From the NCBI RefSeq assembly GCF_900116115.1, contig NZ_FOZP01000008.1, positions 7,501 to 71,500 on the forward strand: a stretch of DNA of 64,000 bases, in the 5' to 3' direction. Under the pieces are notes generated by a model. It was not told the DNA's origin, searched no databases, and saw nothing but the letters and a program-made list of their open reading frames with translations. The stretch comes from Lutibacter maritimus (GTDB taxonomy: Bacteria > Bacteroidota > Bacteroidia > Flavobacteriales > Flavobacteriaceae). Of the stretch, positions 1-7,717 are shown piece by piece (position 1 is the stretch's first letter; the number at the start of each line of letters is the position of its first letter). The position numbers and the translations under genes are program-made.

Positions 1-24
1 TATTGACGAAATAATTGAAATAAA

Positions 25-474
25 ATGTTACTGAAAATGGTAAGAGAAACTAAAAAATTGACATTCTATAAACCTACTACTGATAAATTTTTTGAAAGAC
101 CTTTAATTAATGAAAATATTTCAGCAGGTTTTCCTTCTCCTGCAGAAGATTTTAAAGAAATAAGAATTAGTTTGGACAAAGAATTAATTAAAAATGTTGA
201 TGCAACTTTTTATGCAAGAGTTAGAGGGAATTCTATGATTGATGCAAATATTGAAGATGGTGATTTATTAGTAATTGATAGAAGTATTGAAGCTAGAAAT
301 GATAAAATTGCGGTGTGTATGGTAGATGGCGAATTTACCATTAAACGATTAAAGGTTGAAAAATATTGTATTTATTTAATGCCAGAAAATAACAAGTATA
401 AGCCTATAAAAGTTACTGAAGAAAATGAGTTTATTGTATGGGGAATAGTAACTTATATTATAAAAAAAGTATAA
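25..474 (+). CDS. umuD: UmuD-like S24 peptidase (translesion polymerase accessory protein)
   Basis: LexA/UmuD-type self-cleaving serine peptidase, 149 residues from this start; an ATG at position 37 would give 145. Seen: an Ala34-Gly35 pair in SAGFPSPAED that matches the UmuD autocleavage site, Ser70 in RGNSM as the nucleophile, and Lys107 in FTIKRL as the general base. There is no N-terminal helix-turn-helix, so this is not LexA. In the family, RecA-stimulated cleavage gives UmuD', which joins UmuC to form Pol V. No umuC follows: the next feature is a repeat and hairpin, then a convergent gene. Only 24 bases lie upstream, so the promoter and any SOS box are not assessable. Confidence 0.9.
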   Translation: MLLKMVRETKKLTFYKPTTDKFFERPLINENISAGFPSPAEDFKEIRISLDKELIKNVDATFYARVRGNSMIDANIEDGDLLVIDRSIEARNDKIAVCMVDGEFTIKRLKVEKYCIYLMPENNKYKPIKVTEENEFIVWGIVTYIIKKV

Positions 475-480
475 TGCGTG

Positions 481-508
481 AGCCCTTCGACTGCACTCAG
501 GACAGGCT
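481..508. repeat. Short dispersed-type repeat unit (CCCTTCGACTGCACTCAGG)
   Basis: A GC-rich 28-base island lies directly after umuD in otherwise AT-rich DNA, with short inverted ends (AGCC at 481-484, GGCT at 505-508). From memory, sequences of the form CCCTTCGACtgcgCTCAGG occur as intergenic repeats in many bacterial genomes, including Bacteroidota. Only one copy is in this window, so the repeat status is inference. Confidence 0.4.
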
Positions 509-563
509 TATTCTTATTAATTCAGTAACTATTTACCCTATTTCACAAAAGATTTAGTGAAAG

Positions 564-592
564 ACGTGCCGGCATTTTTATTGCCGGCACGC
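564..592. terminator. Bidirectional hairpin between convergent umuD and acyl-CoA dehydrogenase
   Basis: A perfect 10-bp GC-rich stem (CGTGCCGGCA at 565-574 with its complement at 582-591) closes a 7-base T-rich loop. It lies between two converging genes and ends 10 bases from the stop of the minus-strand gene. Flanking T-runs are weak, so termination efficiency is uncertain. A smaller inverted repeat (TTTCAC / GTGAAA, 541-562) lies next to it. Confidence 0.65.
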
Positions 593-601
593 CCACTTAT
601 T

Positions 602-1744
602 TTAATCTTGTAAAATACTTCTTGAGATTACAATTTTTTGAATCTCCGAAGTACCTTCATAAATTTGAGTAATTTTAGCATCACGCATTAAGCGTTCTAC
701 GTGATATTCTTTAACAAAACCATAACCGCCGTGTATTTGTACTGCCTCAATAGTTACTTGCATAGCCATTTCTGCAGCATATAATTTAGCCATAGCACCA
801 CTTAAATCGTAATTTTGTTTTTGATCTTTTTCCCAAGCAGCTTTTATACATAAGTGACGCGCAGCTTCAATTTGCACAGCCATATCTGCTAGTTTAAAAG
901 CAATAGCTTGATGTTTGCTAATTTCTTTGCCAAAAGCTTTACGCTCTTTAGAATATTTTAAAGCCAATTCGTAAGCGCCTGATGCAATTCCCAAAGCTTG
1001 TGATGCAATTCCAATTCTTCCACCAGCTAAAGTTTTCATAGCAAATTTAAATCCAAAACCATCTTCTCCAATTCTATTTTCTTTAGGGACTTTAACATCG
1101 GTAAACATTAAAGAATGTGTATCAGAACCTCTAATGCCTAATTTATTTTCTTTTGGGCCCACAACAAAACCTTCCATCCCTTTTTCAACAATTAAAGCGT
1201 TTATACCTTTGTGCATTTTTTCGGGATGTGTTTGTGCAATTACCAAATAAACACTGGCATTATTTCCGTTTGTAATCCAGTTTTTGGTACCATTTAGTAA
1301 ATAATAATCTCCTTTATCAACAGCAGTAGTTTTTTGTGAAGTTGCGTCAGAACCAGCTTCTGGTTCACTTAAACAAAAGGCGCCAATTATTTCTCCTTTG
1401 GCTAAAGGAACTAAATATTTTTGTTTTTGGTCTTCTGTTCCAAAATGTTCCAATCCCCAGCAAACCAATGAGTTGTTTACAGACATTACAACAGAGGCCG
1501 ATGCATCAATTTTTGAAATTTCTTCCATTGCTAAAACATAAGAAACAGTATCTAAACCACTTCCTCCGTATTTTGGGTCTACCATCATTCCTAAAAAACC
1601 AAGTTCGCCCATTTTTTTTATTTGTTCCGCAGGAAATTGTTGTTTTTCATCGCGTTCAATTACGCCAGGTAATAATTCAGTTTGAGCAAAATCGCGTGCT
1701 GCATCGCGTATCATTATTTGTTCTTCAGATAAGTTAAAATCCAT
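602..1744 (-). CDS. Acyl-CoA dehydrogenase, short/medium-chain type
   Basis: FAD enzyme of the first step of beta-oxidation (acyl-CoA to trans-2-enoyl-CoA), 380 residues, normal family length. Seen: the N-terminal helical domain, the FAD/substrate loop CLSEPEAGSD, KNWITNG, and the C-terminal motif QIYEGTSEIQ. Glu363 in YEGT sits where the catalytic base of short- and medium-chain acyl-CoA dehydrogenases lies. The second acyl-CoA dehydrogenase of this window (58866-60035) has its base elsewhere. Monocistronic, divergent from anmK, with a -7 box at 1782-1789. Butyryl-CoA or a similar short chain is the likeliest substrate, but this is not provable from sequence. Confidence 0.92.
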   Translation of the reverse strand: MDFNLSEEQIMIRDAARDFAQTELLPGVIERDEKQQFPAEQIKKMGELGFLGMMVDPKYGGSGLDTVSYVLAMEEISKIDASASVVMSVNNSLVCWGLEHFGTEDQKQKYLVPLAKGEIIGAFCLSEPEAGSDATSQKTTAVDKGDYYLLNGTKNWITNGNNASVYLVIAQTHPEKMHKGINALIVEKGMEGFVVGPKENKLGIRGSDTHSLMFTDVKVPKENRIGEDGFGFKFAMKTLAGGRIGIASQALGIASGAYELALKYSKERKAFGKEISKHQAIAFKLADMAVQIEAARHLCIKAAWEKDQKQNYDLSGAMAKLYAAEMAMQVTIEAVQIHGGYGFVKEYHVERLMRDAKITQIYEGTSEIQKIVISRSILQD

Positions 1745-1781
1745 AATTGATAATAGTTTGATGTTTAGTAGTACTTTTTAT

Positions 1782-1789
1782 CAAATATA
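1782..1789 (-). promoter_or_regulatory. -7 box (TATATTTG) for the acyl-CoA dehydrogenase gene
   Basis: A perfect match to the Bacteroidota -7 consensus TAnnTTTG on the minus strand, about 38 bases upstream of the start codon. No clear -33 TTTG partner is seen at the usual 17-23 base spacing. Confidence 0.45.
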
Positions 1790-1851
1790 AGTCTTTTATA
1801 AGTAAAAAATTGTTAAATATGTAACATATTAGAAAACGTAACTTTTTTTGA

Positions 1852-2925
1852 ATGAAAGAAAAAAAATGGCATATTATTGGGTTAATGTCTGGTACCTCTT
1901 TAGATGGATTAGATATTGTTTATACACAAATTTGTTTGGGTAAAAATGGCTATAAGTTTAAAATTATTTATTGTGAAACAATTCCATATACTAAAAATTG
2001 GGAGGATAATTTAAGAAATGCTTTTTCGGCTTCGGAAAATGAAATTAATAAATTACACATAAATTACGGGATTTATTTAGGAGAAGCTGTGAATGTATTT
2101 ATTGCTAAAAATAATATTTCAGTTGTAGATTTTATGGCTTCGCATGGACATACCATATTTCATAAACCAAATGAAGGTTATACGTTACAAATTGGTGATG
2201 GACAAACTATAAGTGCTATAACAGGTTTAAAAGTAATTTGCGATTTTAGAACGCAAGATATAGTGTTTGGTGGGCAAGGTGCACCATTAGTTCCAATTGG
2301 CGATCAATTGTTGTTTTCTGCTTATAAATATTGTTTAAATTTAGGTGGATTTGCTAATATTTCTTTTCAAGAAAATGATCAAAGAATTGCTTTTGATGTT
2401 TGTCCGGTAAATATTGTAATGAATCATTATGCTAAATTAGTTGGCTTTCCTTTTGATGAAAATGGTAATTTGGCAAAAAAAGGGAGAATTCATGCTAATT
2501 TATTAAACGAATTAAATGCAATTCCTTTTTATACTGCAGCAACACCAAAATCGTTAGGTTTTGAGTTTATAAAAGAAACTATTTTTCCAATAATTAATAA
2601 ATATCAATTAAAAGTGGAAGATGTTTTAAGAACTTTTGTAGCACATATAGTTTTTCAAATTATAAACTGTTTAGATAATAATTCCACATCAAGTTTGTTA
2701 ATAACTGGAGGTGGTGCTTTTAATTCCTTTTTAATTGAAGAGTTAAAACAGGCTTCAAAAAATACCATTGTTATTCCTAACAATAAGATAATTAACTATA
2801 AAGAAGCCTTAATTTTTGCTTTTTTAGGGCTGCTTAGAAGTGAAAATAAGATAAATTGTTTAAGCAGTGTAACAGGAGCAAAAAAAGACCATAGTTCTGG
2901 AAAAATCTTCATAAATCAAGTATAG
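1852..2925 (+). CDS. anmK: Anhydro-N-acetylmuramic acid kinase
   Basis: Cell-wall recycling kinase that hydrolyses and phosphorylates 1,6-anhydro-MurNAc to MurNAc-6-phosphate using ATP. Seen: the family signature GLMSGTSLDGLDIVY at the N-terminus, a mid-protein CDFRTQDIVFGGQGAPLVP segment, and the C-terminal ITGGGAFN phosphate-binding loop; 357 residues, as expected. It starts 107 bases from the divergent acyl-CoA dehydrogenase. No other recycling gene (murQ, nagZ, ampG) is adjacent. Confidence 0.93.
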   Translation: MKEKKWHIIGLMSGTSLDGLDIVYTQICLGKNGYKFKIIYCETIPYTKNWEDNLRNAFSASENEINKLHINYGIYLGEAVNVFIAKNNISVVDFMASHGHTIFHKPNEGYTLQIGDGQTISAITGLKVICDFRTQDIVFGGQGAPLVPIGDQLLFSAYKYCLNLGGFANISFQENDQRIAFDVCPVNIVMNHYAKLVGFPFDENGNLAKKGRIHANLLNELNAIPFYTAATPKSLGFEFIKETIFPIINKYQLKVEDVLRTFVAHIVFQIINCLDNNSTSSLLITGGGAFNSFLIEELKQASKNTIVIPNNKIINYKEALIFAFLGLLRSENKINCLSSVTGAKKDHSSGKIFINQV

Positions 2926-2932
2926 TTTTCAC

Positions 2933-2940
2933 TATATTTG
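2933..2940 (+). promoter_or_regulatory. -7 box (TATATTTG) for the amino-acid dehydrogenase / nhaD operon
   Basis: A perfect TAnnTTTG lies 8 bases after the anmK stop. Transcription from it would give a leader of about 125 bases before the dehydrogenase, containing the hairpin at 2999-3012. The -33 region is not recognisable. Confidence 0.5.
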
Positions 2941-2998
2941 TTGGTATTATTAATCAAGCTAATAATTCTAAATCATTTTAATTATGACACAAATGTAA

Positions 2999-3012
2999 CC
3001 TCCTTTGGGAGG
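2999..3012 (+). promoter_or_regulatory. Leader hairpin CCTCC-tttg-GGAGG
   Basis: A 5-bp perfect GC-rich stem with a 4-base loop in the leader of the dehydrogenase gene. It pairs a GGAGG (Shine-Dalgarno core) with a CCTCC (anti-Shine-Dalgarno core). Just before it is a 4-codon reading frame (ATG at 2984 to TAA ending at 2998). A regulatory role is speculation; the real start codon is about 60 bases downstream. Confidence 0.3.
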
Positions 3013-3073
3013 AAATAATTTAAAGTAAACAGTTGAATAGTTAAAGTGAATATTGATTTTATATACATAAAAC

Positions 3074-4306
3074 ATGAAAGAATTATTAAAAAAATACGAG
3101 AATAAGCAACCAGAAATAGTGTTTCATTGGAAAGACCAAGAAACCGAAGCAGAAGGTTGGACAGTAATAAACTCATTACGTGGCGGTGCAGCTGGTGGAG
3201 GAACAAGAATGCGTAAAGGGTTAGATATGAATGAAGTACTTTCGTTAGCCAAAACTATGGAAGTAAAATTTACAGTATCCGGTCCAGCCATTGGTGGCGC
3301 AAAATCGGGTATTAATTTTGACCCAAACGACCCAAGAAAAGAAGAAGTTTTAAGACGTTGGTACAAAGCCGTTTCTCCGCTGTTAAAATTTTATTATGGA
3401 ACAGGAGGCGATTTAAATGTGGATGAAATTCACGATGTTATTCCAATGACTGAAGAATGTGGTGTTTGGCACCCTCAAGAAGGCGTTTTTAATGGACATT
3501 TTAAACCAACTGAAGCAGAGAAAATTAACAGAATTGGTCAACTACGTCACGGAGTTATTAAAGTTATTGAAGATCAAAAATACTCACCAGATTTATCAAA
3601 AAAATATACAGTAGCAGATATGTTAACTGGTTATGGTGTTGCCGAAGCTGTGAAACATTATTACCATATTTACGGAGGTAATATAGAAGGTAAACGGGCC
3701 ATAATTCAAGGTTTTGGAAATGTAGGAGCTGCCGCAGCCTATTACTTAACACAATTAGGAGCAAAAGTTGTTGGTATTATAGATATTTCTGGAGGTTTAA
3801 TAAGTGAAAAAGGATTTTCAATGGAAGAAATGACTCACTTATTTTTACATAAAGATAAAAATAAGTTAAATGCTGCTAGTTTAATTCCTTTTGAAGAAAT
3901 AAATGAGAAAATTTGGAGCTTGCCAAGTGAAATATTTATTCCTGCTGCTGCTTCACGTTTGGTTACAGAAGCACAAGTAACTAAAATGATTGCATCAGGA
4001 TTAGAAGTAATTTCACCAGGAGCCAATGTTCCTTTTGCTGATAAAGAAATATTTTTTGGTCCTATTATGGAATTTGCCGATAAAAAAGTAAGTTTGCTCC
4101 CAGATTTTATTTCTAACTGTGGAATTGCAAGAGTATTTGCATATTTAATGGAATCTAAAGTAGAGTTACCTATGAAAGATAGTGCTATTTTTGAAGATAC
4201 ATCAACTACCATAAAAAAAGCATTAGAAAAAACTTATCAGAAAAATAATAGTAAAAAAGAAATTTGTAAAACAGCTTTTGAAATAGCACTAAATCAATTA
4301 GTTTAA
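3074..4306 (+). CDS. Glu/Leu/Phe/Val dehydrogenase (probably leucine or glutamate dehydrogenase)
   Basis: NAD(P)-dependent oxidative deamination of an amino acid to its 2-oxoacid plus ammonia; 410 residues. Seen: a glycine-rich substrate segment with GGAKSGI, whose lysine aligns with the catalytic lysine of the family, and a Rossmann loop (QGFGNVG) in the C-terminal NAD domain. Substrate specificity cannot be read directly. The Vor complex and branched-chain E1 in this window would accept branched-chain 2-oxoacids, which is compatible with a leucine-type role. The nhaD gene follows by 7 bases, so the two are probably co-transcribed. Confidence 0.88.
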   Translation: MKELLKKYENKQPEIVFHWKDQETEAEGWTVINSLRGGAAGGGTRMRKGLDMNEVLSLAKTMEVKFTVSGPAIGGAKSGINFDPNDPRKEEVLRRWYKAVSPLLKFYYGTGGDLNVDEIHDVIPMTEECGVWHPQEGVFNGHFKPTEAEKINRIGQLRHGVIKVIEDQKYSPDLSKKYTVADMLTGYGVAEAVKHYYHIYGGNIEGKRAIIQGFGNVGAAAAYYLTQLGAKVVGIIDISGGLISEKGFSMEEMTHLFLHKDKNKLNAASLIPFEEINEKIWSLPSEIFIPAAASRLVTEAQVTKMIASGLEVISPGANVPFADKEIFFGPIMEFADKKVSLLPDFISNCGIARVFAYLMESKVELPMKDSAIFEDTSTTIKKALEKTYQKNNSKKEICKTAFEIALNQLV

Positions 4307-4313
4307 AATAAAT

Positions 4314-5678
4314 ATGGAAACACTCATTATAATAATTTTTATTTTAGGTTATTTAGCAATAACTCTTGAACACAATTTAAAGTTAGATAAATTAATACCT
4401 GCATTAGGTATGATGGCTATATTATGGGCAATTGTTGCTTTTGGTATAGATACTTTTGCAAATTGGTTTGATTCTGCTTCACATGCATTAATAAATGGGT
4501 TTTCTAACTTTACAAGTGCCGAAAAACATCATTTATTAGAAGAAACGTTATTGCATCATTTAGGAAAAACAGCTGAAATTTTATTTTTCTTATTAGGAGC
4601 AATGACCATAGTTGAAATAATAGATTATTTTGATGGTTTTGCCACATTTAAAAATTATATTAAAACTAAGAACAAGAAAAAGCTGTTATGGATTTTTGCC
4701 AGTCTTGCTTTTATTTTATCGGCAATTATAGATAATTTAACAGCAACGATTGTTTTAATTACAATTCTTCAAAAAATTATTAATGAAAAAGAAACGCGTT
4801 TGTGGTTTGCAGGTTTAATTATTATTGCTGCAAATGCTGGTGGAGCTTGGTCTCCAATCGGTGATGTTACAACAACAATGTTGTGGATTGGGAAAAAAGT
4901 AACTTCTGCTAAATTAATAGAATATTTAATTATCCCTTCTTTATTATGTGTAGTTGTACCTGTTTTAATAGCTTCTTTTATGAAACCATTTAAAGGAAAT
5001 TTAACAGTTTTAGAAGAAGAATCTACCGCACCAAAAAGTCAATACGGTCCAACAATGTTGTATTTAGGCTTATCAGCAATTATATTTGTGCCAATATTTA
5101 AAACAATTACGCATTTACCACCTTATGTAGGTATGATGTTATCATTAGCCGTTGTTGGTATTTTTGCAGAAATTTATAGTAGATCTCAATTTAGTTTATC
5201 ACACGCAATAGATGATGAAGGAGATGATTCGCACGGATTTCATAGTCCTGTTCATAAATCATTGTCAAGAATTGAAATGCCAAGTGTATTGTTCTTTTTT
5301 GGTATTTTAATGGCAGTAGCTGCACTTGAATCTTTAGGAATGTTATTTATTGGAGCGGAACATTTAAAAACAATAATTCCAAATACTGATGTTGTTATTA
5401 TGTTGTTAGGTTTGGGTTCTGCTGTTGTAGATAATGTGCCATTAGTTGCCGCAAGTATGGGAATGTTTCAACAACCAATAGATGATCATATTTGGCATTT
5501 TATTGCATACTCAGCTGGTACAGGTGGTAGTATGCTTATTATTGGGTCGGCTGCTGGAGTAGTTGCAATGGGTATGGAAAAAATTAATTTCTTTTGGTAT
5601 TTTAAAAATATCGCTTGGTTAGCAGCTATAGGTTTTGTGGTTGGTGCTTTGGCTTTTATGTTTTTAAGACAATTTTAA
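4314..5678 (+). CDS. nhaD: Na+/H+ antiporter NhaD
   Basis: Inner-membrane sodium/proton antiporter of the ion transporter superfamily, 454 residues with about 11-13 hydrophobic segments. Seen: the conserved segments IIDNLTATIV and NAGGAWSPIGDVTTTMLW, and the symmetric second-half segments SAVVDNVPLVAASM and GTGGSMLIIGSAAG, which form the ion-binding core in this family. It lies 7 bases after the amino-acid dehydrogenase and is closed by a terminator. A role in Na+ homeostasis or alkaline pH is inferred from family knowledge and suits a marine organism. Confidence 0.92.
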   Translation: METLIIIIFILGYLAITLEHNLKLDKLIPALGMMAILWAIVAFGIDTFANWFDSASHALINGFSNFTSAEKHHLLEETLLHHLGKTAEILFFLLGAMTIVEIIDYFDGFATFKNYIKTKNKKKLLWIFASLAFILSAIIDNLTATIVLITILQKIINEKETRLWFAGLIIIAANAGGAWSPIGDVTTTMLWIGKKVTSAKLIEYLIIPSLLCVVVPVLIASFMKPFKGNLTVLEEESTAPKSQYGPTMLYLGLSAIIFVPIFKTITHLPPYVGMMLSLAVVGIFAEIYSRSQFSLSHAIDDEGDDSHGFHSPVHKSLSRIEMPSVLFFFGILMAVAALESLGMLFIGAEHLKTIIPNTDVVIMLLGLGSAVVDNVPLVAASMGMFQQPIDDHIWHFIAYSAGTGGSMLIIGSAAGVVAMGMEKINFFWYFKNIAWLAAIGFVVGALAFMFLRQF

Positions 5679-5683
5679 ATAAT

Positions 5684-5710
5684 AAGCCCAAGTTCATTCT
5701 TGGGTTTTTT
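5684..5710 (+). terminator. Rho-independent terminator of nhaD
   Basis: A 6-bp stem CCCAAG/CTTGGG (5687-5692 with 5699-5704) and 6-base loop, followed by six T residues, 6 bases after the nhaD stop. Confidence 0.85.
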
Positions 5711-5777
5711 ATAATAGTTATATTACAATTTTCAAGTAGTTATTTCGTTTAAGAAAAATAAAATAAAAATTAAATCT

Positions 5778-6470
5778 ATGATATTAACAATTCTGCAAGA
5801 TTCAAATGAAATTATAGGTGAAGTTATTTCAGAAGAAAAAACACTTTCAATTTATAATTTAATAATGGATGGTGGTTTAGGAGGACAAATTATCATTGCA
5901 ATTTTATTGGTTTTATTAGCATTGGCACTGTACATTTATTTTGAACGTTTTTTTGCCATAAAAGCAGCTTCACAAACCGATAGTAATTTTATGAACCAAA
6001 TTAGAGACCATGTTTCGCATGGAAAATTAGATTCGGCTAAAGTGCTATGTGCTCAAGCAAATTCACCAGCTGCTCGATTGGTTGAAAAAGGAATTTCCAG
6101 AATCGGAAAACCTCTGGCAGATATTCATACAGCTATTGAAAATGCAGGAAGATTAGAAATATATAAACTAGAAAAAAACGTAAGTGTTTTAGCAACTATT
6201 GCAGGTGCTGCACCAATGTTAGGATTTTTAGGAACTGTTGTTGGAATGATTGTTGCTATTCATGAAATAGCCAATGCAGGTGGACAAATAGATATTAAAA
6301 TGTTATCTGATGGTTTGTATACAGCTATGACAACAACTGTAGCGGGATTAATTGTTGGTATTATTGCATATGTTCAATACAATCATTTGGTAGTTAGAAC
6401 TAATAAAGTAGTTTATGAAATGGAGGCGAAATCGGTTGAGTTTTTAGATTTATTAAACGAACCAATTTAA
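5778..6470 (+). CDS. exbB: MotA/TolQ/ExbB proton channel protein
   Basis: Subunit of the proton-motive-force-driven channel that energises TonB-dependent outer-membrane transport; 230 residues. Seen: an N-terminal transmembrane segment (about residues 35-55), a cytoplasmic region, and the diagnostic second/third membrane segments with IAGAAPMLGFLGTVVGM and TAMTTTVAGLIVGI. It is followed after 1 base by exbD and then a TonB-like gene, so the trio is a complete energiser. ExbB is chosen over TolQ because no tolA, tolB or pal is adjacent. Confidence 0.9.
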   Translation: MILTILQDSNEIIGEVISEEKTLSIYNLIMDGGLGGQIIIAILLVLLALALYIYFERFFAIKAASQTDSNFMNQIRDHVSHGKLDSAKVLCAQANSPAARLVEKGISRIGKPLADIHTAIENAGRLEIYKLEKNVSVLATIAGAAPMLGFLGTVVGMIVAIHEIANAGGQIDIKMLSDGLYTAMTTTVAGLIVGIIAYVQYNHLVVRTNKVVYEMEAKSVEFLDLLNEPI

Positions 6471-6471
6471 T

Positions 6472-6864
6472 ATGGATATTAGAGGAAGAAATAAGGTAAA
6501 TCCTAACTTCAACATGTCATCAATGACTGACATTGTTTTTCTATTGCTCATATTTTTTATGATAACTTCAACGTTAGTAACCACAAGTGCTTTAGATATT
6601 TTATTACCAAAAGCAAGTGGTAAAACCGAAAATAAAAAATCGATCTCAGTAAGTATCACAAAAGCACTGGCATATTATATTGACAATAAAGAAACTAATG
6701 AGGAAACTTTGGAACAAGAATTGTTAGTATTATTAGAAGGGAAAGAAAACCCAACAATAATTTTAAGAGCTGAAGAAGGTGTGCCCATAGAACATGCTGT
6801 TAAGGTGATGGATATTGCCAATAGAAACAGATTTAAAGTAATTTTAGCCGTTAGACCAAAATAA
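6472..6864 (+). CDS. exbD: ExbD/TolR biopolymer transport protein
   Basis: Single-pass membrane partner of ExbB, 130 residues. Seen: a short N-terminal tail, then MTDIVFLLLIFFMITSTL. The aspartate of MTDIVFLLL is the protonatable residue of this family. A periplasmic alpha/beta domain follows. The start lies 1 base after the exbB stop. Confidence 0.92.
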   Translation: MDIRGRNKVNPNFNMSSMTDIVFLLLIFFMITSTLVTTSALDILLPKASGKTENKKSISVSITKALAYYIDNKETNEETLEQELLVLLEGKENPTIILRAEEGVPIEHAVKVMDIANRNRFKVILAVRPK

Positions 6865-6868
6865 GGAT

Positions 6869-7711
6869 TTGAATTTTTTAGATACAAAATATAAAAGGCA
6901 GTCTGCTGCAATAACAAGTGTTCTTATGAGCTTGTTATTGGTTGCAATATTATTTGTTGGAATGACATATCTCGATCCGCCAGAAGAATATGGAATTGCT
7001 GTAAATTTTGGAACTTCAGATGTTGGAATGGGAGATAAGCAACCAACAGAACTATTAAAATCTGCTCCTCAGGAAATATCAGAACGAAAAGAGCAAATTG
7101 TAGAGGAACAAGTTACAGAAACTACATCTAATAAAAATGAAGAAGTACTTACACAAAATACCGAAGATGCCATTGCAATAAAAAAACAAATTGAAGCTAA
7201 AAAAAGAGCTGATGAAATTGCTAAATTAGAAAAAATTAAGCAAGATGCCATAGCAAAACAAAAAGCGGAAGAAGATGCTAAACGAAAAAAATTAGATGCT
7301 TTAATTGGTGGTGTAAGCAATTCTAAAGGAACTGCAACTGGAGGAGAAGGTGATGATAATACTGCTGGAGACAAAGGTAAAATTACTGGTGACCCAAATG
7401 CAAATGGATATTATGGAAATGGCGGAAATGGCGGTGGAGGAGATTATCAATTAGGAAATAGAAAACCAATAACCAGACCAAAACCAGATTATATTTGTGA
7501 CGAAGAAGGTGTAGTTGTAGTTAGTATTGAAGTTGATACCAACGGTAATGTTATTAAAGCTACTCCTGGAGTTAAAGGTTCAACTAATACAGCAGCATGC
7601 TTAATGTCTCAGGCTAAAGAAGCTGCATTAAAAACTAAATGGTCATCAGATAGTAAAGCACCTTCTAAACAAGTTGGTACAATAAAGTACAGATTTTCAT
7701 TATCACAATAA
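6869..7711 (+). CDS. TonB-like energy transducer
   Basis: Periplasm-spanning protein that couples ExbBD to outer-membrane receptors; 280 residues. Seen: one N-terminal membrane anchor (about residues 14-33), the typical Bacteroidota segment YLDPPEEYGIAVNFGTSDVG, a Lys/Glu/Ala-rich coiled-coil-like linker (about 80-145), a Gly/Asn-rich stretch (about 150-190), and a C-terminal TonB-fold domain with VVVSIEVDTNGNVIKATPG. The start is taken at TTG 6869, 4 bases after the exbD stop, because this N-terminus is what I recall in relatives; the next ATG at 6926 would remove half of the anchor. The C-terminal domain lacks a clear YP motif, as is common in this subgroup. Confidence 0.82.
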   Translation: MNFLDTKYKRQSAAITSVLMSLLLVAILFVGMTYLDPPEEYGIAVNFGTSDVGMGDKQPTELLKSAPQEISERKEQIVEEQVTETTSNKNEEVLTQNTEDAIAIKKQIEAKKRADEIAKLEKIKQDAIAKQKAEEDAKRKKLDALIGGVSNSKGTATGGEGDDNTAGDKGKITGDPNANGYYGNGGNGGGGDYQLGNRKPITRPKPDYICDEEGVVVVSIEVDTNGNVIKATPGVKGSTNTAACLMSQAKEAALKTKWSSDSKAPSKQVGTIKYRFSLSQ

Positions 7712-7717
7712 TTTTTA

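Noticed and set aside
1336-1737. 133-residue frame opposite the acyl-CoA dehydrogenase
   Set aside because: Low-complexity antisense frame with no family features.
3835-4212. 125-residue frame opposite the amino-acid dehydrogenase
   Set aside because: Antisense to conserved NAD-domain codons, no start signal.
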